The position numbers were made by a program, and so were the translations under genes. Of a stretch of DNA of 64,000 nt, positions 38,265-46,827 are shown one piece after another (position 1 is the stretch's first letter; each line of letters opens with the position of its first letter). The stretch is from Ruminococcus sp. (GTDB lineage: Bacteria > Bacillota > Clostridia > Oscillospirales > Ruminococcaceae). The stretch covers positions 62,001-126,000 of the forward strand of contig JAFTQW010000004.1 in NCBI GenBank assembly GCA_017462565.1, given 5' to 3'. The notes below the pieces were generated by a model. The model had not been told where the DNA came from. It did no database searches and saw only the letters and a program-made list of their open reading frames with translations.

Positions 38265-41200
38265 TTACTTAAAGTAAGCCACACCGCTTTCAAAGATTTT
38301 CTGATCCTTGTTACCGTCAACGTTTTTGCCGATATAGCTGCCCTTACGCTCGCTGTGTCCCATTTTACCGAAAACTCGTCCATCCGGAGAAGTGATACCC
38401 TCGATAGCTTCGATCGAAGTATTCGGATTATAGCGGATATCCATCGTCGGATTACCATTAAGGTCTACATACTGTGTCGCAATCTGACCGTTGTTTGCAA
38501 GCTGCTGAATAAGACTTGCAGGAGCAACGAAACGTCCCTCGCCGTGAGAAATCGGAATAGTATGAATGTCTCCGACCTCGCAGCCATAAAGCCAAGGACT
38601 CTTATTGGAAGCGATTCTCGTCGTTACCATCATAGACTGATGACGTGCGATAGTATTGAATGTAAGCGTAGGAGATTCATCGGTCATATCAACGATCTCG
38701 CCGTACGGCACAAGACCGAGCTTAATGAGCGCCTGGAAACCGTTGCAGATACCAAGCATAAGTCCGTCACGATTCTTGAGAAGGTCATGAACTGCATCCT
38801 TTATCTTTGGATTGCGGAAGAACGCTGTAATAAACTTACCGCTTCCCTCCGGCTCGTCTCCTCCGCTGAAACCGCCCGGTATCATAATAATCTGCGACTG
38901 TCTGACAGCTCTTTCAAAGTAATTGACCGATTCCTCGATAGCGCTTGCAGAAAGATTTCTTATAACGACAGTTTCTGTCTTAGCTCCCGCCTTTTCAAAA
39001 GCTCTTGCTGTATCGTATTCGCAGTTTGTTCCCGGGAATACAGGAATAAGAACCTTCGGCTGAGCAGCCTTTATGGAAGCTGTAAGATGAAGTCTGTCTG
39101 TGAATGAATATGTTTCAGGAGTTACATCTGTTGTCTTGATTCTGCATGGGAATACTGGTTCAAGCTTGCCTTCCCAAACTCTCTGAAGATTTTCAAGACC
39201 AATAGTATAGTCCATACAGCAGATCTTGTAATCGCTGATAGTTTTACCGATAACATTCTCGCCGTTTACTGCTTCGCCGTTAAGCTCGATAATAAATGCA
39301 CCGTAGCAGGGCTTATAAAGCTGTTTTCCTGTAAGACGGGATGTGAACTCGAATCCGATTTTATTTCCGAAGCACATTTTTGCGATACCTTCGGCAACTC
39401 CGCCGTAACCGATAGTCCATACCGCATTTGCACGTCCGTCGCTGATTATCTTTTCAACCTGATCAAAACATTTTTTGATGCTGTCAAACTCAGGCAGACC
39501 GTTTTCATCGTATTCCGGAGTTATCATAATAACGCTGTTTCCTGCGCTCTTGAACTCTGTTGAAACGACCTTGTCAGCCATAGCAGTTGAAACTGCGAAA
39601 GATACAAGCGTTGGAGGAACGTCGATATTTTCAAAAGTTCCCGACATTGAGTCCTTTCCGCCGATAGAACCGCATCCCATTTCAAGCTGAGCCTTGAACG
39701 CACCGAGAAGAGCTGCCATAGGCTTGCCCCAGCGTCTTGCGTCATTCTGAGTTCTTTCAAAATATTCCTGGAAAGTGAGCCAGCACTTCTTGTAAGTACC
39801 GCCTGCGGCAACGACCTTTGCAATAGATTCAACTACCGCAAGCATTGCACCATGGTAAGGACTTTTTTCGGAAATATCCGGATTATATCCCCAGCCCATG
39901 AGAGAACAGGTCTTTGTTTCACCTGTGAGAACCGGAATTTTAGCTGCCATAGCCTGTGAAGGAGTCATCTGATAAACACCGCCGAACGGCATAAGAACAG
40001 TACCTGCGCCGATAGTTGAGTCAAATTTCTCGATAAGACCCTTCTGTGAGCATACATTAAGATTCGACATAAGTTCTGTCCATGATTCGGCAGTATCGGA
40101 GATTTCCTCTTCCTCTGCTGCAACAGGAGCTTCAATTTCGATATCAGTAAATTTCGGAGCGCCGTTTGAATTAAGGAATTCACGGGAAAGATCAACGATA
40201 GTATTTCCGTTCCAGATCATTTTCAGTCTTGGCTCTTCGACAACATCGGCAACGAGAGTTGCTTCAAGATTTTCCTTTGCAGCCTCTTCCATGAACTTAT
40301 CAAGGTCTTCGGGAGCAATAACAACAGCCATTCTCTCCTGAGACTCAGAAATTGCGATTTCTGTTCCGTCAAGACCGTCGTACTTCTTAGGAACGGCATT
40401 AAGATTGATAACAAGACCGTCTGTAAGCTCGCCGATAGCAACAGAAACTCCGCCTGCACCGAAATCGTTGCAGCGTTTTATCATCTTTGTAACATCAGGA
40501 TTTCTGAAAAGACGCTGGAGCTTTCTCTCCTCGGGCGGATTGCCTTTCTGAACCTCCGCACCGCAGTGTTCAAGGGATTCAAGGGTATGCGACTTGGAAG
40601 AACCTGTAGCTCCGCCGCAGCCGTCACGGCCTGTTTTACCTCCGAGAAGGATAACGATATCGCCCGGAACAGGCCTTTCTCTTCTGATATTTTCAGCAGG
40701 AGCTGCACCGAGAACTGCGCCTATTTCCATTCTTTTTGCAACATAGCCGGGGTGATAAACCTCTGCAACGTGACCTGTAGCAAGACCGATCTGGTTTCCG
40801 TAAGAGCTGTAGCCGTTAGCTGCTCCGACAGTGATTTTTCTCTGCGGGAGCTTGCCTGCAATAGTATCTTCAACAGGAACAAGCGGATTTGCTGCGCCTG
40901 TTACACGCATTGCCTGATAAACATACGAACGTCCTGAAAGCGGATCTCTTATAGCTCCACCCAGACAAGTCGCAGCTCCGCCAAAAGGCTCGATCTCAGT
41001 AGGATGATTGTGAGTTTCGTTTTTGAACATGAGGATCCAGTCCTCAAGCTCTCCGTCGATATCGACCTTGATCTTGACTGAACAAGCGTTGATTTCTTCG
41101 CTCTCATCAAGATCCGGAAGAAGTCCGTCCGCTTTAAGCTTTTTAGCGGCAAGAGTTCCGATATCCATAAGAGTAACGGGCTTTTCAGTTCTTCCAAGCT

Positions 41201-41969
41201 CTTCACGGACGTTCAGGTACATATCATAGGATTCCTTGATATAAGGAGTTTTGATGTCAACATTCTGAATATTGGTAAGAAATGTTGTATGACGGCAGTG
41301 ATCCGACCAGTATGTGTCGATCATTCTTATTTCGGTTATGGTAGGGTTACGCTTTTCCGTATTGCGGAAATAATCCTGACAGAACTTGATGTCATCATAA
41401 TCCATAGCCAGACCGAATTTATCAACAAAAGCATGAAGTCCGTAAGCGTTAAGCTGTGTAAAGCCTTCAAGTTCCTCGACAGTTGTCGGGATATCATAAT
41501 TGGTATCGAGAGTTTTTACAGTTTCAAGAGAAGCTTCTCGGCTCTCGACCGGATTTATTATATAAGCCTTCAGTCTGCTGAACTCCTCGTCAGTGATATG
41601 ACCGGAAACAATGTAAACACGGGCATTGCGGACACGGCAGCGTTCACCCTGACGAAGTATCTGTATACACTGTTCACAGCTGTCAGCTCTCTGATCGAAC
41701 TGACCGGGAAGATATTCAACGGCAAAAACTCTGTCATTTTCACCGACAGCAGGCATTTCATCGTAAACAACGTCAACAGCAGGCTCTGAAAAAACAGTGC
41801 TTACAGCGGCTTTGAAATCCTCCTCGCTGAGCTTGTCTGCATCATATCTGTTAAGAATTCTCAGATTCGTCAGTTCAAGTCTGAGAGCTGTTTTAACATC
41901 GTTAAGTACAGACTGCGCTTCAACAGCGAACTCAGGCATTTTTTCAACGTAAATTCTGAATACGGACAT
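38265..41969 (-). CDS. purL: Phosphoribosylformylglycinamidine synthase, single-chain, 1234 aa
   Basis: Fourth step of purine synthesis, FGAR plus glutamine and ATP to FGAM. A large single-chain form with the synthetase halves first (MIDTYWSDHCRHTTF, KNETHNHPTEIEPFGGAATCLGGAIRD) and the class I glutaminase at the C terminus (PVFPGTNCEYDTARAFEKAGA, GICNGFQALIKLGL, SHGEGRF), as in clostridial enzymes. The ATG at 41969 has GGAG 7 nt upstream, against an open frame to 41990. A 7-bp hairpin lies in the leader at 42015-42041. The 376-nt gap upstream also holds repeat R4. Confidence 0.96.
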   Translation of the reverse strand: MSVFRIYVEKMPEFAVEAQSVLNDVKTALRLELTNLRILNRYDADKLSEEDFKAAVSTVFSEPAVDVVYDEMPAVGENDRVFAVEYLPGQFDQRADSCEQCIQILRQGERCRVRNARVYIVSGHITDEEFSRLKAYIINPVESREASLETVKTLDTNYDIPTTVEELEGFTQLNAYGLHAFVDKFGLAMDYDDIKFCQDYFRNTEKRNPTITEIRMIDTYWSDHCRHTTFLTNIQNVDIKTPYIKESYDMYLNVREELGRTEKPVTLMDIGTLAAKKLKADGLLPDLDESEEINACSVKIKVDIDGELEDWILMFKNETHNHPTEIEPFGGAATCLGGAIRDPLSGRSYVYQAMRVTGAANPLVPVEDTIAGKLPQRKITVGAANGYSSYGNQIGLATGHVAEVYHPGYVAKRMEIGAVLGAAPAENIRRERPVPGDIVILLGGKTGRDGCGGATGSSKSHTLESLEHCGAEVQKGNPPEERKLQRLFRNPDVTKMIKRCNDFGAGGVSVAIGELTDGLVINLNAVPKKYDGLDGTEIAISESQERMAVVIAPEDLDKFMEEAAKENLEATLVADVVEEPRLKMIWNGNTIVDLSREFLNSNGAPKFTDIEIEAPVAAEEEEISDTAESWTELMSNLNVCSQKGLIEKFDSTIGAGTVLMPFGGVYQMTPSQAMAAKIPVLTGETKTCSLMGWGYNPDISEKSPYHGAMLAVVESIAKVVAAGGTYKKCWLTFQEYFERTQNDARRWGKPMAALLGAFKAQLEMGCGSIGGKDSMSGTFENIDVPPTLVSFAVSTAMADKVVSTEFKSAGNSVIMITPEYDENGLPEFDSIKKCFDQVEKIISDGRANAVWTIGYGGVAEGIAKMCFGNKIGFEFTSRLTGKQLYKPCYGAFIIELNGEAVNGENVIGKTISDYKICCMDYTIGLENLQRVWEGKLEPVFPCRIKTTDVTPETYSFTDRLHLTASIKAAQPKVLIPVFPGTNCEYDTARAFEKAGAKTETVVIRNLSASAIEESVNYFERAVRQSQIIMIPGGFSGGDEPEGSGKFITAFFRNPKIKDAVHDLLKNRDGLMLGICNGFQALIKLGLVPYGEIVDMTDESPTLTFNTIARHQSMMVTTRIASNKSPWLYGCEVGDIHTIPISHGEGRFVAPASLIQQLANNGQIATQYVDLNGNPTMDIRYNPNTSIEAIEGITSPDGRVFGKMGHSERKGSYIGKNVDGNKDQKIFESGVAYFK

Positions 41970-42014
41970 AAAGATCTCCATTCTCCGCAAAAGAAATTGA
42001 TATTGATTATGTTA

Positions 42015-42041
42015 CATGGAGCGGTTGCGGACGTCTCCATG
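42015..42041 (-). promoter_or_regulatory. Hairpin in the purL leader
   Basis: CATGGAG/CTCCATG arms around 13 nt, with an inner CG/CG pair. Not followed by a U run. It may be a protein-binding or RNA-stability element. No purine riboswitch or PurR box could be recognised. Confidence 0.4.
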
Positions 42042-42083
42042 AAATTATCGTTTAAAAGCTGTTATTCCAAAGCATCGGCACTT

Positions 42084-42243
42084 ACTTCTGTGTGAATTTA
42101 TCAAGGGGACACCGTCCCCTTATCAATGCCAACAACTTAAGCGGGGACTCTGTCCCCATACCCCTGCCAAAGGGTTATTCAACCCTTTGGAAACCCAGTA
42201 TTAATTATTTCAAATCCCCCCAAGGAGGATTTAAAATAATTAA
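42084..42243. repeat. Repeat copy R4, purL-mtaB gap
   Basis: From CCAACAACTTAAGCGGGGAC through CCCTGCCAAAGGGTTATTC and CCCTTTGGAAACCCAG to TTAATTATTTCAAAT it is nearly identical over about 85 nt to the reversed half of R3 (near 38060-38146). It is flanked by GGGGACACCGTCCCC on one side and ATTTCAAATCC...GGATTTAAAATAAT on the other. Confidence 0.75.
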
Positions 42244-42345
42244 GACGAAGTCCATAGAACGAGTTCACCTTTGACCAAAAATAAGAGAAACAATATCGCC
42301 AGAATATACTCACACAAAAGTAAACGCTGTTTCAAAAACGAAATA

Positions 42346-43659
42346 TCAGCCTTCCTGCGTGTCAGAAATTCTGCCAAAGCAGTAATCCTGACCGCTCTTT
42401 TCTATTATAACATAAAAAATCTGATTACGCAAACTTTTTTCAGGATTTTTTCGGGAAATTTTTATTAATGTGTAATCCGGAGCGTATCCCTGATGAAACT
42501 CGTCGCTGTTTTCACGTTCAAAAAGCACCGGAACAGTCTTACCTATCTGATTTTTCAGGTAATCTTCATGGAGTCTGCTTCCAAGAGCTTTCATTCGGTT
42601 GGCTCTTTCAGCCTTGACCCCAGCCGGAATTTGCGGCATTTCTGCGGCAAGCGTTCCGTTTCTCGGCGAATACTGGAAAACGTGTATTTTTGCAAATCCG
42701 ACCTTTTCCACAAACTTCATGGATTCGCAGAACTCCTCCTCGCTCTCCTGCGGAAAACCGACCATTACATCCGTGGTTATGGAAGCGCCCGGAAATACAT
42801 ATCTTATTTTGCTTACAAGATCAAAATATTCGTCCGGAGTATAATGTCTGTGCATTCTTTTGAGAGTCCGTTCACATCCGCTTTGCAGCGAAAGATGAAA
42901 CTGCGGGCAAAACTGCGGAAGCTTTGACAGACGCATAAGATCTTCGTTAGTTATCACTTCCGGTTCAAGCGAGCCAAGACGTACACGCTCTATCCCGTCA
43001 ATTTTACAGCATTCCTCAACAGCGTCAGCAAGTCTTAAACCGAATTCCCTGCCATAAAACGCAAGATTTATCCCGACGAGGACTATCTCCTTATGCCCAG
43101 CCTCTGCAAGAGCCTTTATCTCATTTCGAAGTACGTCTATCGGCTTGGAACGGCATCTTCCTCTTGCATAGGGAATAATACAATAGGAACAGAACTGATT
43201 GCAGCCGTCCTGAATTTTCACAAAGGCTCTCGTTCTGCTCTTAAAATCGCCGTAAAACGACTCCTCAAATTCATCGGACGAACCATATTGCGCAATGCTT
43301 ATGATACGTTTTCGTTCGTTCAGAAAATCAAGGACAGGCTGCGGAAGTCCATTACGTTCCTTTGTTCCGGTAACGATATCAGCTTCGATGATTTTTTCGG
43401 CAGTCTGCGGTGAAGCCTGCGGAAGACATCCTGTAAGAACAATAACTGCTTCAGGATTATTTTTTCTCAGCTTTCTTACGCTGTACAGCGATTTTCCATC
43501 TCCGGAAGCAGTAACTGTGCACGAATTAACAACGATAACATCAGCTTTTTCCGGAGAATCAGCTTCTGAAAAGCCGTTTGACAGGAAATTCGCCCTCATG
43601 CACTCCGTTTCATATTGATTGACCTTGCAGCCAAAAGTTATAAAAAAAATCTTATACAT
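42346..43659 (-). CDS. mtaB: Threonylcarbamoyladenosine tRNA methylthiotransferase, 437 aa
   Basis: A radical-SAM enzyme that converts t6A37 to ms2t6A37 in tRNAs. The N-terminal UPF0004 domain begins FITFGCKVNQYETE and has VVNSCTV. The radical SAM cluster is CNQFCSYC near 153-160, with PYARGRCRSK. A TRAM-like C terminus follows (VPVLFERENSDEFHQGYAPDY). CKVNQYET-type sequence separates MtaB from MiaB/RimO. AAGGTG lies upstream of the ATG. No clear partner gene; the neighbours are purL and an HPr-like gene. Confidence 0.93.
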   Translation of the reverse strand: MYKIFFITFGCKVNQYETECMRANFLSNGFSEADSPEKADVIVVNSCTVTASGDGKSLYSVRKLRKNNPEAVIVLTGCLPQASPQTAEKIIEADIVTGTKERNGLPQPVLDFLNERKRIISIAQYGSSDEFEESFYGDFKSRTRAFVKIQDGCNQFCSYCIIPYARGRCRSKPIDVLRNEIKALAEAGHKEIVLVGINLAFYGREFGLRLADAVEECCKIDGIERVRLGSLEPEVITNEDLMRLSKLPQFCPQFHLSLQSGCERTLKRMHRHYTPDEYFDLVSKIRYVFPGASITTDVMVGFPQESEEEFCESMKFVEKVGFAKIHVFQYSPRNGTLAAEMPQIPAGVKAERANRMKALGSRLHEDYLKNQIGKTVPVLFERENSDEFHQGYAPDYTLIKISRKNPEKSLRNQIFYVIIEKSGQDYCFGRISDTQEG

Positions 43660-43821
43660 ATTTCACCTTATTATCATATAGTATTCGCAAAATTATCATG
43701 TTAATTTTGCACAAAATGACTGATAGTTTTTTATGCACTCTCAATAACTATCGCAATGAATAAAAAAACTCCTCTAAGCACAGCTTAATTATGCTAAATT
43801 GCCGAAATTGCTTTAAACGGC

Positions 43822-43850
43822 TTGACAAAGGGATTTTTTAATGCTATTAT
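43822..43850 (+). promoter_or_regulatory. Promoter of the HPr-like gene
   Basis: TTGACA (43822-43827), 17-nt spacer, TATTAT (43845-43850), immediately followed by a second possible -10, TATAAT with a 20-nt spacer. The rest of 43660-43821 shows no other clear feature. Confidence 0.75.
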
Positions 43851-43934
43851 AATACTTGCGGAAAGGCCAAACCGCAAAAAAGAAATAAACAAGAAAAAAC
43901 CACTCACTCACCTGTAATTTAGGAGGTAATAAGT

Positions 43935-44165
43935 ATGACAAAGACAACGGTTTTTCTTCAGACAATCAACGACGTAAAGGATTTTGTCACTATCGTTATG
44001 CATTACGATTTCGATATTGACCTCGTTTCTGGAAGATATGCGGTAGACGCAAAGTCGATCATGGGTATTTTCAGCCTTGATCTTTCAAAGCCGATTCAGC
44101 TTAATGCACATACCAATGACGCTGATAAATTCCTCAAGGATATCGAAAAGTTCATCGTAAAGTAA
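43935..44165 (+). CDS. HPr-like protein lacking the phosphorylatable histidine (Crh-like), 76 aa
   Basis: The fold and C-terminal half match HPr: the regulatory serine motif DAKSIMGIFSLDL places Ser41 at the HPr Ser46 position. Counting back without gaps, the catalytic His15 of GIHARPA falls on Thr10, and the loop reads QTINDVKD, so the phosphoenolpyruvate phosphotransfer histidine is absent. This is the situation in Bacillus Crh, which has no transport role but, when Ser-phosphorylated, helps CcpA in catabolite repression. AGGAGG lies 8 nt before the ATG. Single gene with its own promoter and a strong terminator. Confidence 0.85.
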   Translation: MTKTTVFLQTINDVKDFVTIVMHYDFDIDLVSGRYAVDAKSIMGIFSLDLSKPIQLNAHTNDADKFLKDIEKFIVK

Positions 44166-44175
44166 ACATAACATT

Positions 44176-44211
44176 AAAAAGACTGCTGCCGATTATGGCG
44201 GCAGTCTTTTT
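44176..44211 (+). terminator. Strong terminator after the HPr-like gene
   Basis: AAAAAGACTGCTGCC/GGCGGCAGTCTTTTT around GATTAT; the 3' arm ends in five T. Confidence 0.9.
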
Positions 44212-44219
44212 GTCATTTT

Positions 44220-44378
44220 AGAACTTGTTCCCATAGGATATGTATGTAGATTTTCGAGCATAATTTTGACGAGTGCAAGGTGAAAAATCGAAAGCATACT
44301 TTCGTATGGTGAGTTTTTTCAACACAGCAATCGGCAAAATTTGCCGAAAAGAAGCGTACAATATCCTATAAAAAGAAG
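44220..44378. repeat. MITE-like element with inverted ends
   Basis: The left part CCCATAGGATATGTATG and the right part CGTACAATATCCTAT are inverted ends of a roughly 155-nt non-coding segment. Internally there are CATACTTTCGTATG and GGCAAAATTTGCC palindromes. It is unlike the R family. No reading frame of note. Confidence 0.6.
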
Positions 44379-44381
44379 TTA

Positions 44382-45005
44382 TTAATCCCAGTCTTTTTTA
44401 CTGAAATTATGAAAATACTTCTTGATTGGATTAGAAACAGCCAGTTTCTGGAAGTAGTGATAAAGCGCATCCTGATTGCATCCTGCATCTTTAAGTCCGG
44501 AATACATCTTTTTGAATTCATCGATTTTCATGCCGACTTTCGTTTCAAGAACAAGATCTTCGTCCGTAAACACAACTGCTCCATAAACCGGAACATCATC
44601 AAATCCGCCTTTTTTAAGATGATGTATAACATTATCGATATGCGTTTTATTCTGAAGCTCGGGATTATAGAGCTTATGAACCTTTGCTCCGATTTTATGA
44701 GTAAGTTTTTTTCCTTTGCCTGAAATCGAACCGGAAATTCCCTTAGTTTCAACGACAAGAACTCCAAAACGTCCAAAAACGAGATGATCTATCTCGACTG
44801 TTTTTCTGTAAAGCGGAAGAAAAGCATTGTTTATAACCCGTATTTTATCATTTTTACCGAGTTTTTTTATAACTCCGGCAACCTTTCGTTCTGCCGCTCT
44901 GCCTTTTCGCCTTCCTTTTTTAAAATAGGAAATAACTCCCCACAAAATCATAAGAATGATAACTGCGGCTAAAACAATCAAAAAAATTTTCAAATTCTTT
45001 TCCAT
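44382..45005 (-). CDS. NERD-domain membrane protein, 207 aa
   Basis: One N-terminal membrane segment (IFLIVLAAVIILMILWGVISYF), a basic stretch (KKGRRKGRAAERK), then a NERD (nuclease-related) domain: EIDHLVFGRFGVLVVETKGISGSI and YNPELQNKTHIDNVIHHLKK. NERD resembles restriction-type nuclease folds; the E-D-EXK-like pattern (EIDHL...VVETK) is visible. Function is unknown. The ATG at 45005 has AGGAG 6 nt upstream. A perfect palindrome lies just upstream at 45025-45043. Confidence 0.85.
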   Translation of the reverse strand: MEKNLKIFLIVLAAVIILMILWGVISYFKKGRRKGRAAERKVAGVIKKLGKNDKIRVINNAFLPLYRKTVEIDHLVFGRFGVLVVETKGISGSISGKGKKLTHKIGAKVHKLYNPELQNKTHIDNVIHHLKKGGFDDVPVYGAVVFTDEDLVLETKVGMKIDEFKKMYSGLKDAGCNQDALYHYFQKLAVSNPIKKYFHNFSKKDWD

Positions 45006-45024
45006 AATTTGCTCCTGTCCGATT

Positions 45025-45043
45025 GAATAAATCAGATTTATTC
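45025..45043. promoter_or_regulatory. Palindrome upstream of the NERD gene
   Basis: GAATAAATC-A-GATTTATTC, 9-nt perfect arms, in the divergent gap between the NERD and DUF378 genes. Candidate operator. Confidence 0.4.
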
Positions 45044-45191
45044 TGCCATAATACAAACAGACGCTCAATGCGTCGAAAGGAAACGCCGCACAAAGTTTTT
45101 CAGTAAAACTGCTAAAAAGGACAAGCTATGATCCAAAGCAAGCTCTGTGCGGCATTACCTGAAAAATCCCGAATAAAGAGGTGTTCTCAAT

Positions 45192-45410
45192 ATGTGGGAC
45201 AAATTAGCTCTCATTCTTCTGATAATCGGAGGAATCAACTGGGGTTTGGTCGGTATTTTTGAGCTTGATATGGTTGCATGGCTTTTCGGCGGTGCAGCAA
45301 GCATTATCAGCAGAGCTATCTATATTCTTGTAGCGATCTCTGCTGTATGGTGTATTTCGCTTCTTTTCAGAAGAGACGAAGAACTGGCATACAATACCCA
45401 AAACCGGTAA
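45192..45410 (+). CDS. DUF378 small membrane protein, 72 aa
   Basis: Two membrane helices (LALILLIIGGINWGLVGIF and AIYILVAISAVWCISLLF) joined by a short loop; the GGINWGLVG motif is that of DUF378 (YuzA-like). Function is unknown. GAGGTG lies upstream of the ATG. The leader contains GCCGCACA/TGTGCGGC (about 45087-45156), which could pair over a distance. Confidence 0.85.
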   Translation: MWDKLALILLIIGGINWGLVGIFELDMVAWLFGGAASIISRAIYILVAISAVWCISLLFRRDEELAYNTQNR

Positions 45411-45575
45411 ATCAAAACCTTTCCAGCTGCTCCTCTTGATGCCGTAGGAGCATTCGGAAACCAATCGGCATTCATCAGAAGATGTCGAAAACTGCATGAC
45501 GGTAATAAAAGCCGTCAATGCAGTATTACATAAGCAAAAAGGGAGGCAATAAAACCTCCCTTTCATTTTTTATAA

Positions 45576-45818
45576 TCAGTCGCTTACATAAGGGAGAAGA
45601 GCGATATGTCTTGCTCTCTTGATAGCAACTGTAAGCTCTCTCTGATGGAAAGCGCAAGTTCCGGTAACACGTCTTGGAAGAATCTTAGCTCTTTCGGTCA
45701 TGCACTTTCTGAGCTTAGCGAGATCTTTATAATCGATCTTTTCAATTCTGTCAGCACAGAACATACAAACCTTCTTGCGAGGCTTCTTCGAAGGACGAGA
45801 ATTTCTTTCCTTTTCCAT
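45576..45818 (-). CDS. rpsR: Ribosomal protein S18, 80 aa
   Basis: A 30S protein that binds S6 and 16S rRNA. It contains the [40 protein letters not shown] core, a zinc-type (C+) form with several cysteines (CMFC, Cys of LRKCM, GTC). The ATG at 45818 has AGGAGG 7 nt upstream; the frame extends to 45836 without need. Last gene of rpsF-ssb-rpsR. Confidence 0.96.
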   Translation of the reverse strand: MEKERNSRPSKKPRKKVCMFCADRIEKIDYKDLAKLRKCMTERAKILPRRVTGTCAFHQRELTVAIKRARHIALLPYVSD

Positions 45819-45863
45819 GACTTTTCCTCCTATCATAATAAAGTAACGTTAAATCAGTTAAGA

Positions 45864-46352
45864 TCAGAACGGAACGTCTCCGTCGCTGAGGATCTCTTCA
45901 AAATCGCTCAGACTGCCATAAGACATACTTTCATTATTCTGTGCAGGCTGCTGTGGAGCTGTCTGCTGGGGAGGAGCCTGATAATTATTCTGCGGTGGAG
46001 CATAATTAGAATTATTCTGAGCCGCAGCCGCCTTTGATTCTCCAAAAGAAACATTATCTGCAACAACGTCATAACCATAATGTTTTACTCCGTTGGAATC
46101 AGTATAATTATTATTCTGGATAGAACCCTCAACAATTATCATTCGTCCCTTAGAAAAATATCTTGAAACGAACTCCGCTTGCTGCCGCCATGCAATAACG
46201 TTAATAAAATCCGCTTTTCTCTCGCCGGTATTTTTATCAGCAAAGCGTCTGTCAACCGCAACAGTGAATCTGCAGGAAGAAATTCCGCTCTGGGTTTGTC
46301 TGAGTTCAGGATCAGCTGTAAGTCTGCCCATAAGAATTACTTTATTTATCAT
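45864..46352 (-). CDS. ssb: Single-stranded DNA-binding protein, 162 aa
   Basis: An OB-fold domain (1-105: MINKVILMGRLTADPELRQTQSG, FINVIAWRQQAEFVSRYFSKGRMIIVEGSIQ), a Gln/Pro/Asn-rich linker, and the acidic protein-docking tip DVPF. The ATG at 46352 has GGGAGG 10 nt upstream; a GTG 6 nt earlier is also in frame. It stands between rpsF and rpsR, the standard bacterial arrangement. Confidence 0.96.
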   Translation of the reverse strand: MINKVILMGRLTADPELRQTQSGISSCRFTVAVDRRFADKNTGERKADFINVIAWRQQAEFVSRYFSKGRMIIVEGSIQNNNYTDSNGVKHYGYDVVADNVSFGESKAAAAQNNSNYAPPQNNYQAPPQQTAPQQPAQNNESMSYGSLSDFEEILSDGDVPF

Positions 46353-46386
46353 AACCACTGCACCTCCCTAAAAAAATGAAATAAAA

Positions 46387-46683
46387 TTACTCGATAACAG
46401 TTACGAGTGAACGAAGAACGCCGTCAGTAATGTTAAGACGTCTTGAAAGCTCAGCCGGATATTCAGGCTTAGACTCGAATGTGTAGATTACATAGTAACC
46501 TTCTGTTTCGTCTTCGATAGGATACGCAAGCTTACGCTTACCCCAATCATCGTTAACTTCAACGGCTTCGGCGTGTCTTTCAATTCTTTCCTTAAACTTT
46601 TCAACAAGAGCCTTCATTGGCTCTTCACCGTTCTTAAGGCTGAAAACAACCATTACTTCATACTTAGCGGATACCTTTGCCAT
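46387..46683 (-). CDS. rpsF: Ribosomal protein S6, 98 aa
   Basis: Core segments YEVMVVFSLKNGEEP, WGKRKLAYPIEDETEGYYVIYTF and LNITDGVLRSLV are typical. The ATG at 46683 follows AGGAGG at 7-8 nt; the open frame back to 46755 passes through the leader. First gene of the operon. The leader RNA has two hairpins (ATCATGCG/CGTGAT-type and GCCC...GGGC) that could be an S6:S18 autoregulatory site. Confidence 0.96.
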   Translation of the reverse strand: MAKVSAKYEVMVVFSLKNGEEPMKALVEKFKERIERHAEAVEVNDDWGKRKLAYPIEDETEGYYVIYTFESKPEYPAELSRRLNITDGVLRSLVTVIE

Positions 46684-46760
46684 GATGTACACCTCCTTCT
46701 GGATTCTGCCCTGCAACCTTCTGCGGGCAAGGATAATCATATCACGCAAACGCATGATAC
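46684..46760 (-). promoter_or_regulatory. rpsF leader, possible S6:S18 binding site
   Basis: About 75 nt with two stem-loops: ATCATGCGTTTGCGTGAT and GCCCGCAGAAGGTTGCAGGGC. S6:S18 complexes control this operon in many bacteria through a leader hairpin with an exposed CCG; a CCG is present in the second one. The match is by eye only. Confidence 0.4.
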
Positions 46761-46766
46761 TTATTT

Positions 46767-46795
46767 ATTATAGCACGTCTTTTTAAAATTGTCAA
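46767..46795 (-). promoter_or_regulatory. Consensus promoter of rpsF-ssb-rpsR
   Basis: Minus strand TTGACA (46790-46795), 17-nt spacer, TATAAT (46767-46772). Confidence 0.88.
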
Positions 46796-46827
46796 GAGTT
46801 TTTTCATTTTTTCTCAAAAAATCCATA

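Noticed and set aside
41970..42345. Purine riboswitch or PurR box before purL
   Set aside because: The conserved purine-aptamer core and a PurBox pair could not be found; only a simple hairpin and repeat R4 are there.
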